64,000 nucleotides of DNA. It comes from Sulfolobus islandicus Y.N.15.51 (GTDB lineage Archaea; Thermoproteota; Thermoprotei_A; Sulfolobales; Sulfolobaceae). The translations under genes and the position numbers were made by a program. The stretch covers positions 62,001 through 126,000 of the forward strand of contig NC_012623.1 in assembly GCF_000022485.1 (NCBI RefSeq), in the 5' to 3' direction. Positions within the stretch are counted from its first letter, which is position 1; each line of letters starts with the position of its first letter. The notes beneath the pieces were generated by a model. That model had not been told where the DNA came from, did not search any database, and was given only the letters and a program-made list of their open reading frames with translations. Positions 9,891-21,130 of the stretch are shown here, piece by piece.

Positions 9891-10760
9891 GTGAAAGACA
9901 ATATTTCCGCTCTTATTACACCCTTTGATGATAAAGAGAATATAAATGTCGAAGCATTACAGCAATTGTTGGATTTTTTAACTAGAAGTGGGATTAAGGA
10001 CTTTTGGGTTCTTGGAACTAGTGGAGAGTTTAATATGCTTTCTCAAGATGAGAGAATATTAATCGTCAGTAAAATACGTGAAATTACAAAAGGCAAAATA
10101 TACGCTGGTATTAATGAGAATTCACTCAAAAATAGTCTAATATTGGCTAAAAAATACTATGATATTGGTGTTGATTATATTTTTTCAGTCCCACCTATTT
10201 ATCATAAACCTTCAGAAAAAGGGTTAGTAACCTATTTCAACGAGTTACGTAACACGATAGATTTACCATTGTTCTTATACAACATACCCTCATTTGCTGG
10301 GTATAATGTTCCTCTTCGTATAGTTGAGAAACTAGCGGAAGAGGAAGTATTAAATGGTATGAAATACTCAACTACAGATTTCGTCTCTTTCCTAAAGTAT
10401 TTGAAGGGATTAAAAGGTGTAAATAAGAACTTTAAGGTATTCATTGGAGAGGATAGGATGATCCTTTCTGCTCTTATCTATGACGCAGATGGTGCAGTTT
10501 CTGGGATCTCTAATTTAGTTCCAGAATTGGTTACTAATTTATTCTTGGAATTTGATAGAGGTAATATTCAAAAGGCTATAGAGATTCAAAGAATGGTGAA
10601 CAAATTAGTAGATGTAGTAAGCTTAGGCGATTATCCAAGTGGGATTAAGATAGGTTTAAGGTATAGGGGGATTAACGTTGGCAGTGTTAGGAAACCGTTA
10701 ATGGAGGACAGTAGGGCTGAAGGGGAAATATATAATGCACTAAAAGAAATAGGTATATAG
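9891..10760 (+). CDS. DapA-family class I aldolase (DHDPS/KDG-aldolase-like)
   Basis: 289 residues forming a TIM-barrel of the dihydrodipicolinate synthase/N-acetylneuraminate lyase family. Visible landmarks are GTSGEFNMLSQDER near residue 43 (family GTTGE), the catalytic Tyr in LFLYNIP near residue 130, the Schiff-base Lys in NGMKYSTTD near residue 158 and a GEDRM loop near residue 189. The family includes lysine-pathway synthases and 2-keto-3-deoxy sugar-acid aldolases. I cannot tell which reaction it performs; it is not the well-known KDG aldolase of the branched Entner-Doudoroff pathway. The start is GTG, with an AT-rich promoter shared with the divergent DtxR-like gene. Confidence 0.8.
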   Translation: MKDNISALITPFDDKENINVEALQQLLDFLTRSGIKDFWVLGTSGEFNMLSQDERILIVSKIREITKGKIYAGINENSLKNSLILAKKYYDIGVDYIFSVPPIYHKPSEKGLVTYFNELRNTIDLPLFLYNIPSFAGYNVPLRIVEKLAEEEVLNGMKYSTTDFVSFLKYLKGLKGVNKNFKVFIGEDRMILSALIYDADGAVSGISNLVPELVTNLFLEFDRGNIQKAIEIQRMVNKLVDVVSLGDYPSGIKIGLRYRGINVGSVRKPLMEDSRAEGEIYNALKEIGI

Positions 10761-10818
10761 GGATGATGAAGGTCGATGGGAAATACTGGATAATGAAGAG
10801 AATTATCCCCGGCTGAGA
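10761..10818 (+). ncRNA. C/D-box sRNA candidate
   Basis: Directly after the aldolase stop: C box ATGATGA (10763-10769), first guide region starting AGGTCGATGGGAA, a D'-like CTGG (10786-10789), a C'-like TGAAGA (10794-10799), a 13-base second guide GAATTATCCCCGG and D box CTGA (10813-10816). The whole RNA fits between two protein genes, 3-6 bases from each. The first guide shares AAGGTCGATGG with the candidate at 7414. The C to D' distance (16 bases) is longer than usual. Targets were not determined. Confidence 0.55.
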
Positions 10819-10821
10819 ATT

Positions 10822-11472
<651 letters not shown>

Positions 11473-12318
11473 AGGTATAGGTTTAGCAATAGCCAAACGT
11501 TTTTTAGAAGAGGGCGCGAAAGTAATTATTTCATCTCATGAAGAATCAAATCTAATAAAAGCCTACAATAAACTAAGGGAGATTTATGGTGACAATGTAA
11601 GTTATATAAAGGCAGATTTGACGAATCCACAAGAAGTTAAGTATCTAGTTCATGAAGGATATAGAAAACTTGGAGGCTTAGAGGTTTTAGCTTACGTTAC
11701 CGGTAGTCCAAAACCTGGAAATTTATTTTCCTTAACAGATAGGGATTGGATAGACGCTTTTAACCTACTTTTACTCAGTGCAGTTATTGCAGTCAGAGAA
11801 GCTGGTCAGCTAATGCAAAGCGGAGGTAGGATAATTCTATCTACATCAACCACATTAAGGCAACCTATAGATAACCTCGATTTATCAAATGTTGTGAGAC
11901 TCTCATTAGCAGGCTTAATTAAGGTTGCGTCAAGAGAACTGGGACCTAAAGGAATTTTAGTAAATGGAATAATGCCTGGTTGGACAAAGACGGAAAGGCT
12001 GCTTCAGATTGTAAGAGATAGAGCGATGAGGGATAGTAAAAGTGAAGAGGAAGTTCTTAAGGCGATTGTCGCTGATGTACCTCTTGGTAGAGCAGGAGAA
12101 CCAGAAGAGATTGCTAACGTTGTAATATTTTTGGCATCCAATCTTGCTACTTATGTTAACGGTACCTTAATACCAGTAGATGGAGGTAGCATAAAAGGAG
12201 TCTTTTAAGCGTTTTTGCAGATAATACTCCGTTTTTTCTCTAACAATAGATTAACGTTAAAGAAGCCTGTTAACGATTATATTTTATTCTGCTAAGTATT
12301 ACCGTAGAGTGATCTGTA

Positions 12319-13806
12319 GTGAGGATTACTGAATTTTACGTGTCGAACTTTAGGAGTCTCAGTGAGGTGAATTTAAAAGATCTAGGTGGGTTTAACGTAG
12401 TCGTTGGCTATAACGGATATGGAAAAACTAATCTATTTTCATCCATCTTCTTATTTATTAAAAATTTGTCAGCCGGAATAGAAAAAAGGTCAGTAGAAGA
12501 TAGGAATCAGGAGTTCATATTATTATGGCAAGGTTATGATGTTTCAAAACCTATTATGATAGGAGGAAAAGTAGAATTTTCGCCCGAAGAAGCAAATAAA
12601 ATCGTAGGTAAAAATCAGAAGATAACATTAGAGATAGTAAATAAAATGAGGTATAATAATAAGTTTGTAGAATGGAATTTGGATACTCTTTATATAAACG
12701 GATCTCCTCCGGGAGAGGACGATTTGAAGGTTGCAAAGAAATTGGCTGAATACGCTTCACAAGCCATTGAGTATGTACCTATCTTCGACCAGGCGTATTT
12801 TGACGAAACGTTGAGGAGAATGACTGATATGAATAAGTCACCGATTAACTTAAGAAAGTACTGGTATGATTTCGTTAATTTGGTAGCTGCAACAATACCA
12901 GAAGTTAAAGGAATGGAATTTTGGGATGGAAGAAGATTGGTACTTAACGTGTATAATTTGCCGATATATGTAGATTTGGCTGCAAGTGGTTTCCAGAGAG
13001 TCATACTTATGTTATTTATAATCTGGCTCAGTGGGAATAAGATATTACTAATTGAAGAACCAGAGGTGAATATGCATCCAACTCTTCAAGCTAAAATCAT
13101 GAAATTAATTAAGAACTGGACGGATAATAACATATTACAGTCTTTCCTTACTACACATTCCCCATACATCGTGGAAATGTCAGCGGATAGTTATGTCGTT
13201 ATGAGAAGAGTTAACGGAAATTCCACTGCGATAACAGTGAAACCGACAGCAGATCTAAGGGGTACTATAAGCTTGTTAAATGCCAGTTTAAGTAGTATCT
13301 TGTTTAGTAGGATTATAATACTGACAAGTGAGTTAGCAGAACCCTCTGTAATAGTGAATTGGTTAAAGAGGCTTAACATAAATGTGGAAGATAATGGTAT
13401 ATCTGTCTATAAAGTATCATCAGACTTAGAATTACAACATTGGCTCAAATTGAAAAATATGTTGAACTTGGACGTGATATTCCTTGGATTATGTGACAAG
13501 CTTGATATGACCTTAAAGGATTATTGTGTTCCTTTAAGTCGTGAGGTGGAGAATTTCTATAGTAAACAAGCCCTATTAGAGGTCTTGAGAAGGCTTGGCA
13601 TATATCCAGATGAGAAGGAAATAAGAGATTTAGGCAAAGAGGAAAACTTGAGATGGATTATAAATGTTTTAAGAAAAAGAGGTATAGAGTACGAGAAGCT
13701 TAGGATGTCTATAGGAGAACTTATAACTAATGCTGACACGATTGAAATACCTAAGGAAATAGAGATATTAGCAAATAAAATTAAATCCCTCCAACCAACA
13801 CTATAA
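12319..13806 (+). CDS. OLD-like AAA ATPase with degenerate Toprim region
   Basis: 495 residues. The ABC/SMC-type ATPase has Walker A GYNGYGKTNLF (residues about 29-39), N-terminal FRSL typical of RecF/OLD proteins, a signature-like ASGFQRV near residue 233, Walker B LLIEEPEVNMHP near residue 250 and H-loop TTHSPY near residue 275. The C-terminal third sits where OLD proteins carry a Toprim nuclease, but the usual VEG and DxD acids read TSE and LGLCDKLD, so nuclease activity is doubtful. The start is GTG, with a TATA-like TTATATTTTATT about 35 bases upstream. The short DUF131 membrane gene follows 4 bases later. Confidence 0.75.
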   Translation: MRITEFYVSNFRSLSEVNLKDLGGFNVVVGYNGYGKTNLFSSIFLFIKNLSAGIEKRSVEDRNQEFILLWQGYDVSKPIMIGGKVEFSPEEANKIVGKNQKITLEIVNKMRYNNKFVEWNLDTLYINGSPPGEDDLKVAKKLAEYASQAIEYVPIFDQAYFDETLRRMTDMNKSPINLRKYWYDFVNLVAATIPEVKGMEFWDGRRLVLNVYNLPIYVDLAASGFQRVILMLFIIWLSGNKILLIEEPEVNMHPTLQAKIMKLIKNWTDNNILQSFLTTHSPYIVEMSADSYVVMRRVNGNSTAITVKPTADLRGTISLLNASLSSILFSRIIILTSELAEPSVIVNWLKRLNINVEDNGISVYKVSSDLELQHWLKLKNMLNLDVIFLGLCDKLDMTLKDYCVPLSREVENFYSKQALLEVLRRLGIYPDEKEIRDLGKEENLRWIINVLRKRGIEYEKLRMSIGELITNADTIEIPKEIEILANKIKSLQPTL

Positions 13807-13809
13807 ATT

Positions 13810-14055
13810 ATGGATCTTAGTATCTTATTCGATATAGGCATTCTCCTTATATTTATAGGGATAATTCTTCTTTTCGTAGGTATGATACGTGAAGCTAGCA
13901 ATTCATCTGATAGGAATCAAAAAACACATGTTGGTGGGGTAATTTTTATTGGTCCGATACCGATAGTATTTGGCTCATCAAAGGGTATAGCTAAATGGAT
14001 GCTGATAGTCGCGGTAATATTGGTCATTCTAATGGTGATATTTTACATCTTGTAG
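13810..14055 (+). CDS. DUF131-family membrane protein
   Basis: 81 residues with two membrane helices (about residues 8-26 and 60-79) and the central conserved GGVIFIGPIPIVFGS segment that defines the archaeal DUF131 family. Function is unknown. The start lies 4 bases after the OLD-like ATPase stop, so it is very probably translated from the same mRNA, and a functional tie (membrane docking of the ATPase) is possible but only inferred. Confidence 0.75.
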   Translation: MDLSILFDIGILLIFIGIILLFVGMIREASNSSDRNQKTHVGGVIFIGPIPIVFGSSKGIAKWMLIVAVILVILMVIFYIL

Positions 14056-14076
14056 CGTGATTATGATAAAAAATTA

Positions 14077-15366
14077 TTAATCCTTTTTACGTAATATTAC
14101 GAGTACTGCTACAATGATTATGGTAATTACTATAGAGATGGTAAATGAAAGATTAGGATTAATTACTTTGAATGGTAACGAAGTATTAGTATAGTTAAAT
14201 ACGTTAGGATAGGTCTCGTATGGACTTATATAATTGTTACCAACGAAGCTTAGGCTAAAAGATGGAATTTGCGTTGTGGAATTAATCATCTCAACTACTT
14301 CTTCCTTTATCAGTGTTCCATTAGGCGTGAAGTATAGAACTTGTTGTACTTGATTTTGTGAAATATTACGAACGTACTGGTATGCTATGAAGTTTCCAAT
14401 AGGAGTAGAAACTTTACTTTCACCAACTAATGTGAATACGTTATTATTCCACGTAATGTTTTTTGCACCTACATTGAGCGTAAAACTGGTAGGTATGTTT
14501 TGAGGTTGGTTAATATATAATACGAAATTTACTGAATCTCCCAATAATGAAGCCGGCAACGCTAATTGTTGCCCAGCTCTCATCTGTATTTGAGTTATCT
14601 GTGCAGTAATAGTATCATTTCCCAGAACAATTGGATAACTTATTTGCAAATAACCTTCAGGGATAAGAGAGTTTGATAATGCGGAGTAGTTGTACACGGC
14701 GTACAAATACGATCTATTTAGGAAGCTTGTATATTGACTGTTGACTATCGAGTTAAGCGGAATGGTTGATAAGTTCGAGAAGGAATGCAAGATTAGTTCT
14801 AAAGATCTATTTTCTAATTTTGATACTATACCATTTCCAAGTATATTTACACTTATTTGTTGATTGTTTATATTTACTGAGTAATTGTATGAAGTATAGT
14901 TTACTCCATTAGTAATACTGAACGTCTTACCTTTATAGACTAAGGCCATCGTCTCATTTGGTGTTATTATTCCATATGAAGTATTATAAATTAGACTAGG
15001 TTCTATGAAAGGATAATAAATCGATAATGGTTGATATAACAAATTTACCTCGTACTCTCCTTTCTTAATATAAACATCATTTCCTAGTTTTAAACTACCG
15101 TTAGTGAAGTTCCCACTTATATTAACGTAAATCACATTTTGAACAAATTTGGTCACCTGGTAAGTTAGCGTATAATTATAAACATGTGTTATTGTCTTAT
15201 TTGCAACAGTAGTACTATTTATTAGTTTTACAATGTATGTCATGGAAGTAGGTATAGTTATGGAATTAATGATAGTAGTGTTAGCTTGCGAAATTACCAA
15301 TGACCCTAAAATTCCCCACATGGTTATTAAGGCCAAGATTGCAACTGTTGTTGATCTCATACACAA
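14077..15366 (-). CDS. large secreted glycoprotein with C-terminal membrane anchor
   Basis: 429 residues: an N-terminal signal or membrane helix (residues about 6-27), a long beta-rich extracellular part with more than twenty N-x-S/T sequons, and a C-terminal membrane helix (about residues 403-424) ending in RKKD. This topology is common among Sulfolobus surface proteins. I recognise no catalytic domain. It shares a short intergenic region with the divergent Nudix gene, and an ATG two codons downstream (15360) is an equally possible start. Confidence 0.6.
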   Translation of the reverse strand: MCMRSTTVAILALITMWGILGSLVISQANTTIINSITIPTSMTYIVKLINSTTVANKTITHVYNYTLTYQVTKFVQNVIYVNISGNFTNGSLKLGNDVYIKKGEYEVNLLYQPLSIYYPFIEPSLIYNTSYGIITPNETMALVYKGKTFSITNGVNYTSYNYSVNINNQQISVNILGNGIVSKLENRSLELILHSFSNLSTIPLNSIVNSQYTSFLNRSYLYAVYNYSALSNSLIPEGYLQISYPIVLGNDTITAQITQIQMRAGQQLALPASLLGDSVNFVLYINQPQNIPTSFTLNVGAKNITWNNNVFTLVGESKVSTPIGNFIAYQYVRNISQNQVQQVLYFTPNGTLIKEEVVEMINSTTQIPSFSLSFVGNNYISPYETYPNVFNYTNTSLPFKVINPNLSFTISIVITIIIVAVLVILRKKD

Positions 15367-15407
15367 TACACCACAAATTACTTAATATTAACTTTTATCG
15401 TTATTTT

Positions 15408-15833
15408 ATGGATAGGCCGCTCGTAGCTGTAGGTTGTCTTATCGTTGAAGAAAATAAGGTTCTTTTAGTTAAAAGAAAGAACCCGCCAAATGCTGGGTTA
15501 TGGGCAATACCAGGTGGTAAGGTAGAGTATGGTGAGACATTAGAGGACGCATTGAAGAGAGAGATGAGGGAGGAAACTGGACTTGAAGTAGCTGTAAGTA
15601 ATATTATATCTATTGTGCAAGTAATAAATGAAGGTTATCATTATGTGATTCTAGACTTTGAGTGCAAACCAATAGGTGGGAAACTTCGTGCCTCCAGTGA
15701 TGCCTCAGAAGTAGAATATATACCTTTTAATAAACTGAAAGATATACCAACTACAAAAACTACCTATGATATGTTAATTATGTACTTTAAAGGGGAAAAG
15801 CCACCATACTCCATTATTCAAATCTCCAAGTAG
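15408..15833 (+). CDS. Nudix hydrolase
   Basis: 141 residues with a complete Nudix box (G-x5-E-x7-REMREETGL, residues about 41-63) beginning [11 protein letters not shown]. It hydrolyses nucleoside-diphosphate derivatives; ADP-ribose pyrophosphatase activity is the best guess from the overall archaeal type, but the substrate cannot be read from sequence alone. The start at 15408 (MDRPLVAVG) is chosen because the 36 residues upstream in frame are antisense to the secreted glycoprotein gene and unlike any Nudix N-terminus. The 3' end overlaps convergent cysS by 20 bases. Confidence 0.87.
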   Translation: MDRPLVAVGCLIVEENKVLLVKRKNPPNAGLWAIPGGKVEYGETLEDALKREMREETGLEVAVSNIISIVQVINEGYHYVILDFECKPIGGKLRASSDASEVEYIPFNKLKDIPTTKTTYDMLIMYFKGEKPPYSIIQISK

Positions 15834-17226
15834 ATTTATCCTTACTATCAAGTATTCTAACTCCAGCCTTTAGTAACTCCTCCCTTATCTTATCGGAGAT
15901 TTCATACAATTTCATTTGCCTCAATTGATTTCTTATATCTACAACTGCGTCTATTACTTTATACATCTTATCGTAGGTAGGATAGAACTCCTCATCCATT
16001 ACTCCAAATACCTCATTGAATTGGCTAAGCGCCTCGAAAGCTAACATAGCACCAAGGAAATCTCTACTATACTGTAAAGTGGAGAATACTAATCTCACTA
16101 TCTCATGTATATATGACAGGGCGGTGGAAGTATCGAAGTCGTTACTCATTGCTGTATGGAAGCTATCTAAATTATTAAGTATTTCTCTATATACTTTGAT
16201 ATCATCATCTTTTGCATAGAACTTAGGTCCCTCAGATATTATGTTTCTAATTATTGCCATTGAATCCTTTATTCTCTGCAACGCGGATTTTGCTTGCTCT
16301 AGGGCTTCTTCAGAAAAGTCTATCGGTGACCTATAATGAGACGTTAAGTACCAATATCTTAAAACTGAGGGTCCCCATTTCTTTATAGCTTCGTTTAATG
16401 GTATTATATTGCCTAAAGATTTACTCATCTTTTCTTTTCTTATAGTCACAAAAGCACTGTGAACCCAATATGAGACCCATTTCTCCCCAGTTAACGCCTC
16501 AGTTTGTGCTCTTTCATTTTCATGATGTGGGAACACTAAATCGGCTCCTCCTCCATGAATATCAAATCTCTCACCTAGATACCTAGTTGACATAGTTGAA
16601 CACTCAATGTGCCACCCAGGCCTTCCCTTACCCCAAGGTGATTCCCAATAAGGTTCACCTGGCTTCCATGCTTTCCATAACGCGAAGTCATAGGAATGCT
16701 TTTTCTCCTTAACGAATTCTTCTCCTTGATTCCATTCTTCTTTTTTAGTGTTTGAAAGTTCCCCATAATCAGGATAAGTATCGACGTCAAAGTACACACT
16801 ACCGCTGGGTGCTACATACGCGTGCCCCTTATCTATTAGTTTCTGTACGAAGTTAATGATTTCCTTTATGTGATGTGTTACGCGAGGGTGTATATCTATT
16901 TTTACTTTGAGTTGAGATAACATGTCCAAGTAATCCTTTGTGTAATAGTTAACAATTTCATTCCAATCTTTTCCAGTATCTTGAGATTTTTTAATTATTT
17001 TATCATCAATATCTGTAATATTCTGAACCCTAATGACTGTATACCCTTTTAACCTTAAATATCTTGAAATTGCGTCAAATACAACGAAAGTTCTTCCATG
17101 ACCTATATGAACGTAATCATAGACTGTGGGACCACAAACATACATTTTCACTAAATTCGGATTTATTGTATTAAATTCCTCTAGCTTTCTCCCTAGCGAA
17201 TTATATACCCTTATTCTGAAATCCAT
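15814..17226 (-). CDS. cysS: cysteinyl-tRNA synthetase
   Basis: 470 residues, class I synthetase charging tRNA-Cys. HIGH motif HIGHGRT near residue 35, KMSKS motif KMSKSLGN near residue 273, and zinc ligands in [17 protein letters not shown] and HHENE are all visible; the C-terminal helical anticodon-binding domain follows. The start is the ATG at 17226 (MDFRIRVY); an in-frame TTG two codons upstream is less likely. The PGI/PMI gene ends 12 bases upstream on the same strand, so the two may share a transcript with the gene at 18122. Confidence 0.95.
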   Translation of the reverse strand: MDFRIRVYNSLGRKLEEFNTINPNLVKMYVCGPTVYDYVHIGHGRTFVVFDAISRYLRLKGYTVIRVQNITDIDDKIIKKSQDTGKDWNEIVNYYTKDYLDMLSQLKVKIDIHPRVTHHIKEIINFVQKLIDKGHAYVAPSGSVYFDVDTYPDYGELSNTKKEEWNQGEEFVKEKKHSYDFALWKAWKPGEPYWESPWGKGRPGWHIECSTMSTRYLGERFDIHGGGADLVFPHHENERAQTEALTGEKWVSYWVHSAFVTIRKEKMSKSLGNIIPLNEAIKKWGPSVLRYWYLTSHYRSPIDFSEEALEQAKSALQRIKDSMAIIRNIISEGPKFYAKDDDIKVYREILNNLDSFHTAMSNDFDTSTALSYIHEIVRLVFSTLQYSRDFLGAMLAFEALSQFNEVFGVMDEEFYPTYDKMYKVIDAVVDIRNQLRQMKLYEISDKIREELLKAGVRILDSKDKSTWRFE

Positions 17227-17238
17227 TATCAACTCACA

Positions 17239-18129
17239 CTAGTTTATTCTAAATAATTTTGAAGTTAATTGTCTAGCTTTTGGTATATTATAGAGTTTAT
17301 CCGGTTTTTCATTAATTTTTTTAGCCATTTCAAGTGATGTAACTCCAGCCAATGCTAGTAGGCTAGAAATATTCTTTAAATCATTACTAAAATATGGTTT
17401 TATAACTATTGAGTTTAATACATCTTCAGTAATTTTGTCTATTTCCGAGCTTTCAACAATGACTGATACAAGGGAAGGTCCGTGAACATAGCTTTCTATT
17501 TCATTATGGTTTATCTCTGGTATTTCACCATAAAACGCAGGGTGCTTAGCGTTCTCATTTATTTCTTGTTTGAATCTTTTCGCTATTGCCAAGTATTTTG
17601 ACGAGTAAATTACAGGAATTCTATTTATTAGCAATTCAGCCAATCTTGCCGCATCTGCCTTTATTTTCTCTTTAGCTTCTACTACTCCCTCTTTTAATTC
17701 AGTCTCATTTATTTTGATTCCTCTTTTTTTAGTAGTCATTTTTATTAAGGGTGTGAAAAGATATGGAAAAGCATATCTTGTCTGAAAACCTGATAGTACA
17801 TTGATAAGTTTCAAACTCTTCTCTTTAGCAAACTTTTCAAGTATCCCACCAGACGTTATTATTATGACTTCAGATCCAGCTTTTACTGCATTTTCTACAT
17901 CGACTATTGTCTCTGAAGTAGTCCCAGAATAACTTACGGCTACTAATGATTCTTTTCCCGTGAACTTTCTCTTGAATGAAAGTTCAACGCCTAAGATATT
18001 TGCTATTTCTCCAACGATTCCACTTCCGCCAATTCCGGAGAATACTATGTTATCGTTCTTAATTTCATGAATGGGAATTCTATATGCCTCATCAAACATT
18101 CTATCCCAATTAAGGTAAATTTCATCCAC
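17239..18129 (-). CDS. bifunctional phosphoglucose/phosphomannose isomerase
   Basis: 296 residues. Paired SIS-domain sugar-phosphate sites are seen at [10 protein letters not shown] (near residue 32) and [10 protein letters not shown] (near residue 65), with the catalytic segment [13 protein letters not shown] near residue 190 and INHNEIE just after. This is the archaeal PGI/PMI family, interconverting glucose 6-P, mannose 6-P and fructose 6-P for gluconeogenesis and glycan synthesis. The start overlaps the end of the upstream unknown gene by 8 bases; cysS follows 12 bases downstream. Confidence 0.92.
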   Translation of the reverse strand: MDEIYLNWDRMFDEAYRIPIHEIKNDNIVFSGIGGSGIVGEIANILGVELSFKRKFTGKESLVAVSYSGTTSETIVDVENAVKAGSEVIIITSGGILEKFAKEKSLKLINVLSGFQTRYAFPYLFTPLIKMTTKKRGIKINETELKEGVVEAKEKIKADAARLAELLINRIPVIYSSKYLAIAKRFKQEINENAKHPAFYGEIPEINHNEIESYVHGPSLVSVIVESSEIDKITEDVLNSIVIKPYFSNDLKNISSLLALAGVTSLEMAKKINEKPDKLYNIPKARQLTSKLFRIN

Positions 18130-18559
18130 CTTTTATCACCACAGATATAGACATGGATGGAGGATTAGAGGACATGTTAACAGTTATCGTATCTATACCT
18201 AGCGACTTATTGTTTTGCTTTAGTACTATGATCATTTCCGAAACAGAGAACGCCAGTGAATCTATAATATTCTCTATATTTTCTGAAAGTTTACTTCTAG
18301 AGATCATCGAGAAAACCGCTGGTTGCACTAAGTAACCGAAGATTGAGTTAACTCGTTGTGATATTTGAAAAGTGTAAGAGAGTACATCATCCCATCTCTT
18401 TTCATCAATACTTTTAGAGAAGGATTCGAATAGAGATTTGGATTTTGACAATTGGTTTTTTAAGAACCTTAAAAGATCTAACTCATTTATTCCTAGTTCA
18501 CTCTCATTTATTTTATTCAGCTCAGCCATAGTATTATCTAATCTTTCAACAGCTTTCAT
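18122..18559 (-). CDS. helical protein in PGI/PMI operon, unknown
   Basis: 145 residues, largely helical (heptad-like [21 protein letters not shown], then [16 protein letters not shown]), ending in a beta-like tail [15 protein letters not shown]. No family is recognised. It overlaps the phosphoglucose/phosphomannose isomerase start by 8 bases, indicating translational coupling. No membrane helix or cysteine motif is visible. It lies divergent from the CoA-disulfide-reductase-like gene with about 50 bases between the starts. Confidence 0.5.
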   Translation of the reverse strand: MKAVERLDNTMAELNKINESELGINELDLLRFLKNQLSKSKSLFESFSKSIDEKRWDDVLSYTFQISQRVNSIFGYLVQPAVFSMISRSKLSENIENIIDSLAFSVSEMIIVLKQNNKSLGIDTITVNMSSNPPSMSISVVIKGG

Positions 18560-18611
18560 GTGATATATTTAGACCGTAAATATAATAAGGTTTCTGTGAA
18601 TTTAATCAGTT

Positions 18612-19937
<1,326 letters not shown>

Positions 19938-20011
19938 ACCTGAGCTTTCTGGGTCTTCTTTCAGTATTACCTCATATTTAAATATTACCATAATAAAATA
20001 TGATATGAAAG

Positions 20012-21130
20012 ATGGCTAAAAAGTTAGAGCTTCCGGTATTACTAAAGGACATAATCTCAAACTATATTGTGAATTATTTAACCTCTTCCAGCAGTATGAG
20101 TCCTGGGGCAGAGAATCTAGTTGGGGAGAATGATAATAGTGGAATTTTGGTCTCTCCTTTGAATGAGTTTATTAAAGTTGTAAGCGCTGAATCTAATCAA
20201 TCTTTAATTTATTCATTAGATGGAAGTAGTAGAAGTTTTATTTCGTCAAAAGGAATTATTAGCGTTGCATCTGTTGTAGTTTCATCAACTATTTCTCCTA
20301 TTTTTGGAGTATATCCTCCCATTTCTGGTTTCCCCGAATTGGATTTGAGAAAGCCCTTTTTAGCATTAGCATCATCTGCTCATCAGAGTCCTTTATTACC
20401 CTTCTTTTATAGCTCAGAATACGTTACAACCCTATCTCTAGACGGATCTTTCTTTACTTCAGTGAATTCTCCAGAAGAAATCGAGACTGAAATAAGGACT
20501 ATTCTTGAAACCGAAGCTCTTAAAAAAATACCAAATGATGGTTCTGTTATATTAGATGGTCCATTAATACCCCCGTTGATTTTCTTGAGAAGTAAGGTTA
20601 GGGACGACGTATTGAACTTACGTTTAGAAGCCATAAGGGGGAGGAATGTGATCGGTATTGTTAAGAGGTTAGACAAAAGCCGATTATTAATTTCTAGTCT
20701 CTACAAATTGTCATCCAAATTTATGGAGAAATTTAGAATAGATCCGAGGAGGTATTTCAGTGACGAGTCGTTTATACTTGATTTAATAAAAGCTAATTTA
20801 TCACCTCCTTATTCTCCCATATCTTTAGGTCCCATATTGAGAAATATAGTTAACACGCCAGTTTACGTTAATTACTTGATATATCCTCTCCACCCTTATG
20901 TTTATAAATTTGCCATATTGAGGGTAGAGAGTCTTAGTAATGATTCTAGAGTTATAGACCAGTTATCTTCATTAAAGTTCACTAAAGACGGTATTCCATT
21001 TGTACTCGCAATCGCTGATAGAACGGCAAAGGAGATAACCAACGCCATATTAAAGATTGTTATGACCTCACTAGAGAGTATGGGATTACAAGCCAGTTTT
21101 TACAGTAAGCTTGAGCAGGTGAGAATTTGA
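20012..21130 (+). CDS. NurA-family nuclease (second, stand-alone type)
   Basis: 372 residues. The NurA signature is present: SLDGSSRSF with metal-binding Asp 70, and a second acidic loop ILDGPLIPP with Asp 182. NurA is a 5'-3' exonuclease working with the HerA hexameric translocase in DNA-end resection. The stop overlaps the start of a HerA-like gene by 4 bases, so the pair is conserved here, but no mre11 or rad50 lies next to it. A TATA element (CATATTTAAATA, about 19974) precedes the ATG by about 35 bases. It is probably a paralogue of the canonical Mre11-Rad50-linked NurA. Confidence 0.75.
   Translation: MAKKLELPVLLKDIISNYIVNYLTSSSSMSPGAENLVGENDNSGILVSPLNEFIKVVSAESNQSLIYSLDGSSRSFISSKGIISVASVVVSSTISPIFGVYPPISGFPELDLRKPFLALASSAHQSPLLPFFYSSEYVTTLSLDGSFFTSVNSPEEIETEIRTILETEALKKIPNDGSVILDGPLIPPLIFLRSKVRDDVLNLRLEAIRGRNVIGIVKRLDKSRLLISSLYKLSSKFMEKFRIDPRRYFSDESFILDLIKANLSPPYSPISLGPILRNIVNTPVYVNYLIYPLHPYVYKFAILRVESLSNDSRVIDQLSSLKFTKDGIPFVLAIADRTAKEITNAILKIVMTSLESMGLQASFYSKLEQVRI

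Noticed and set aside
15300-15407. Upstream extension of the Nudix gene
   Set aside because: These 36 codons are antisense to the signal-peptide region of the surface glycoprotein and precede a well-placed ATG at 15408.
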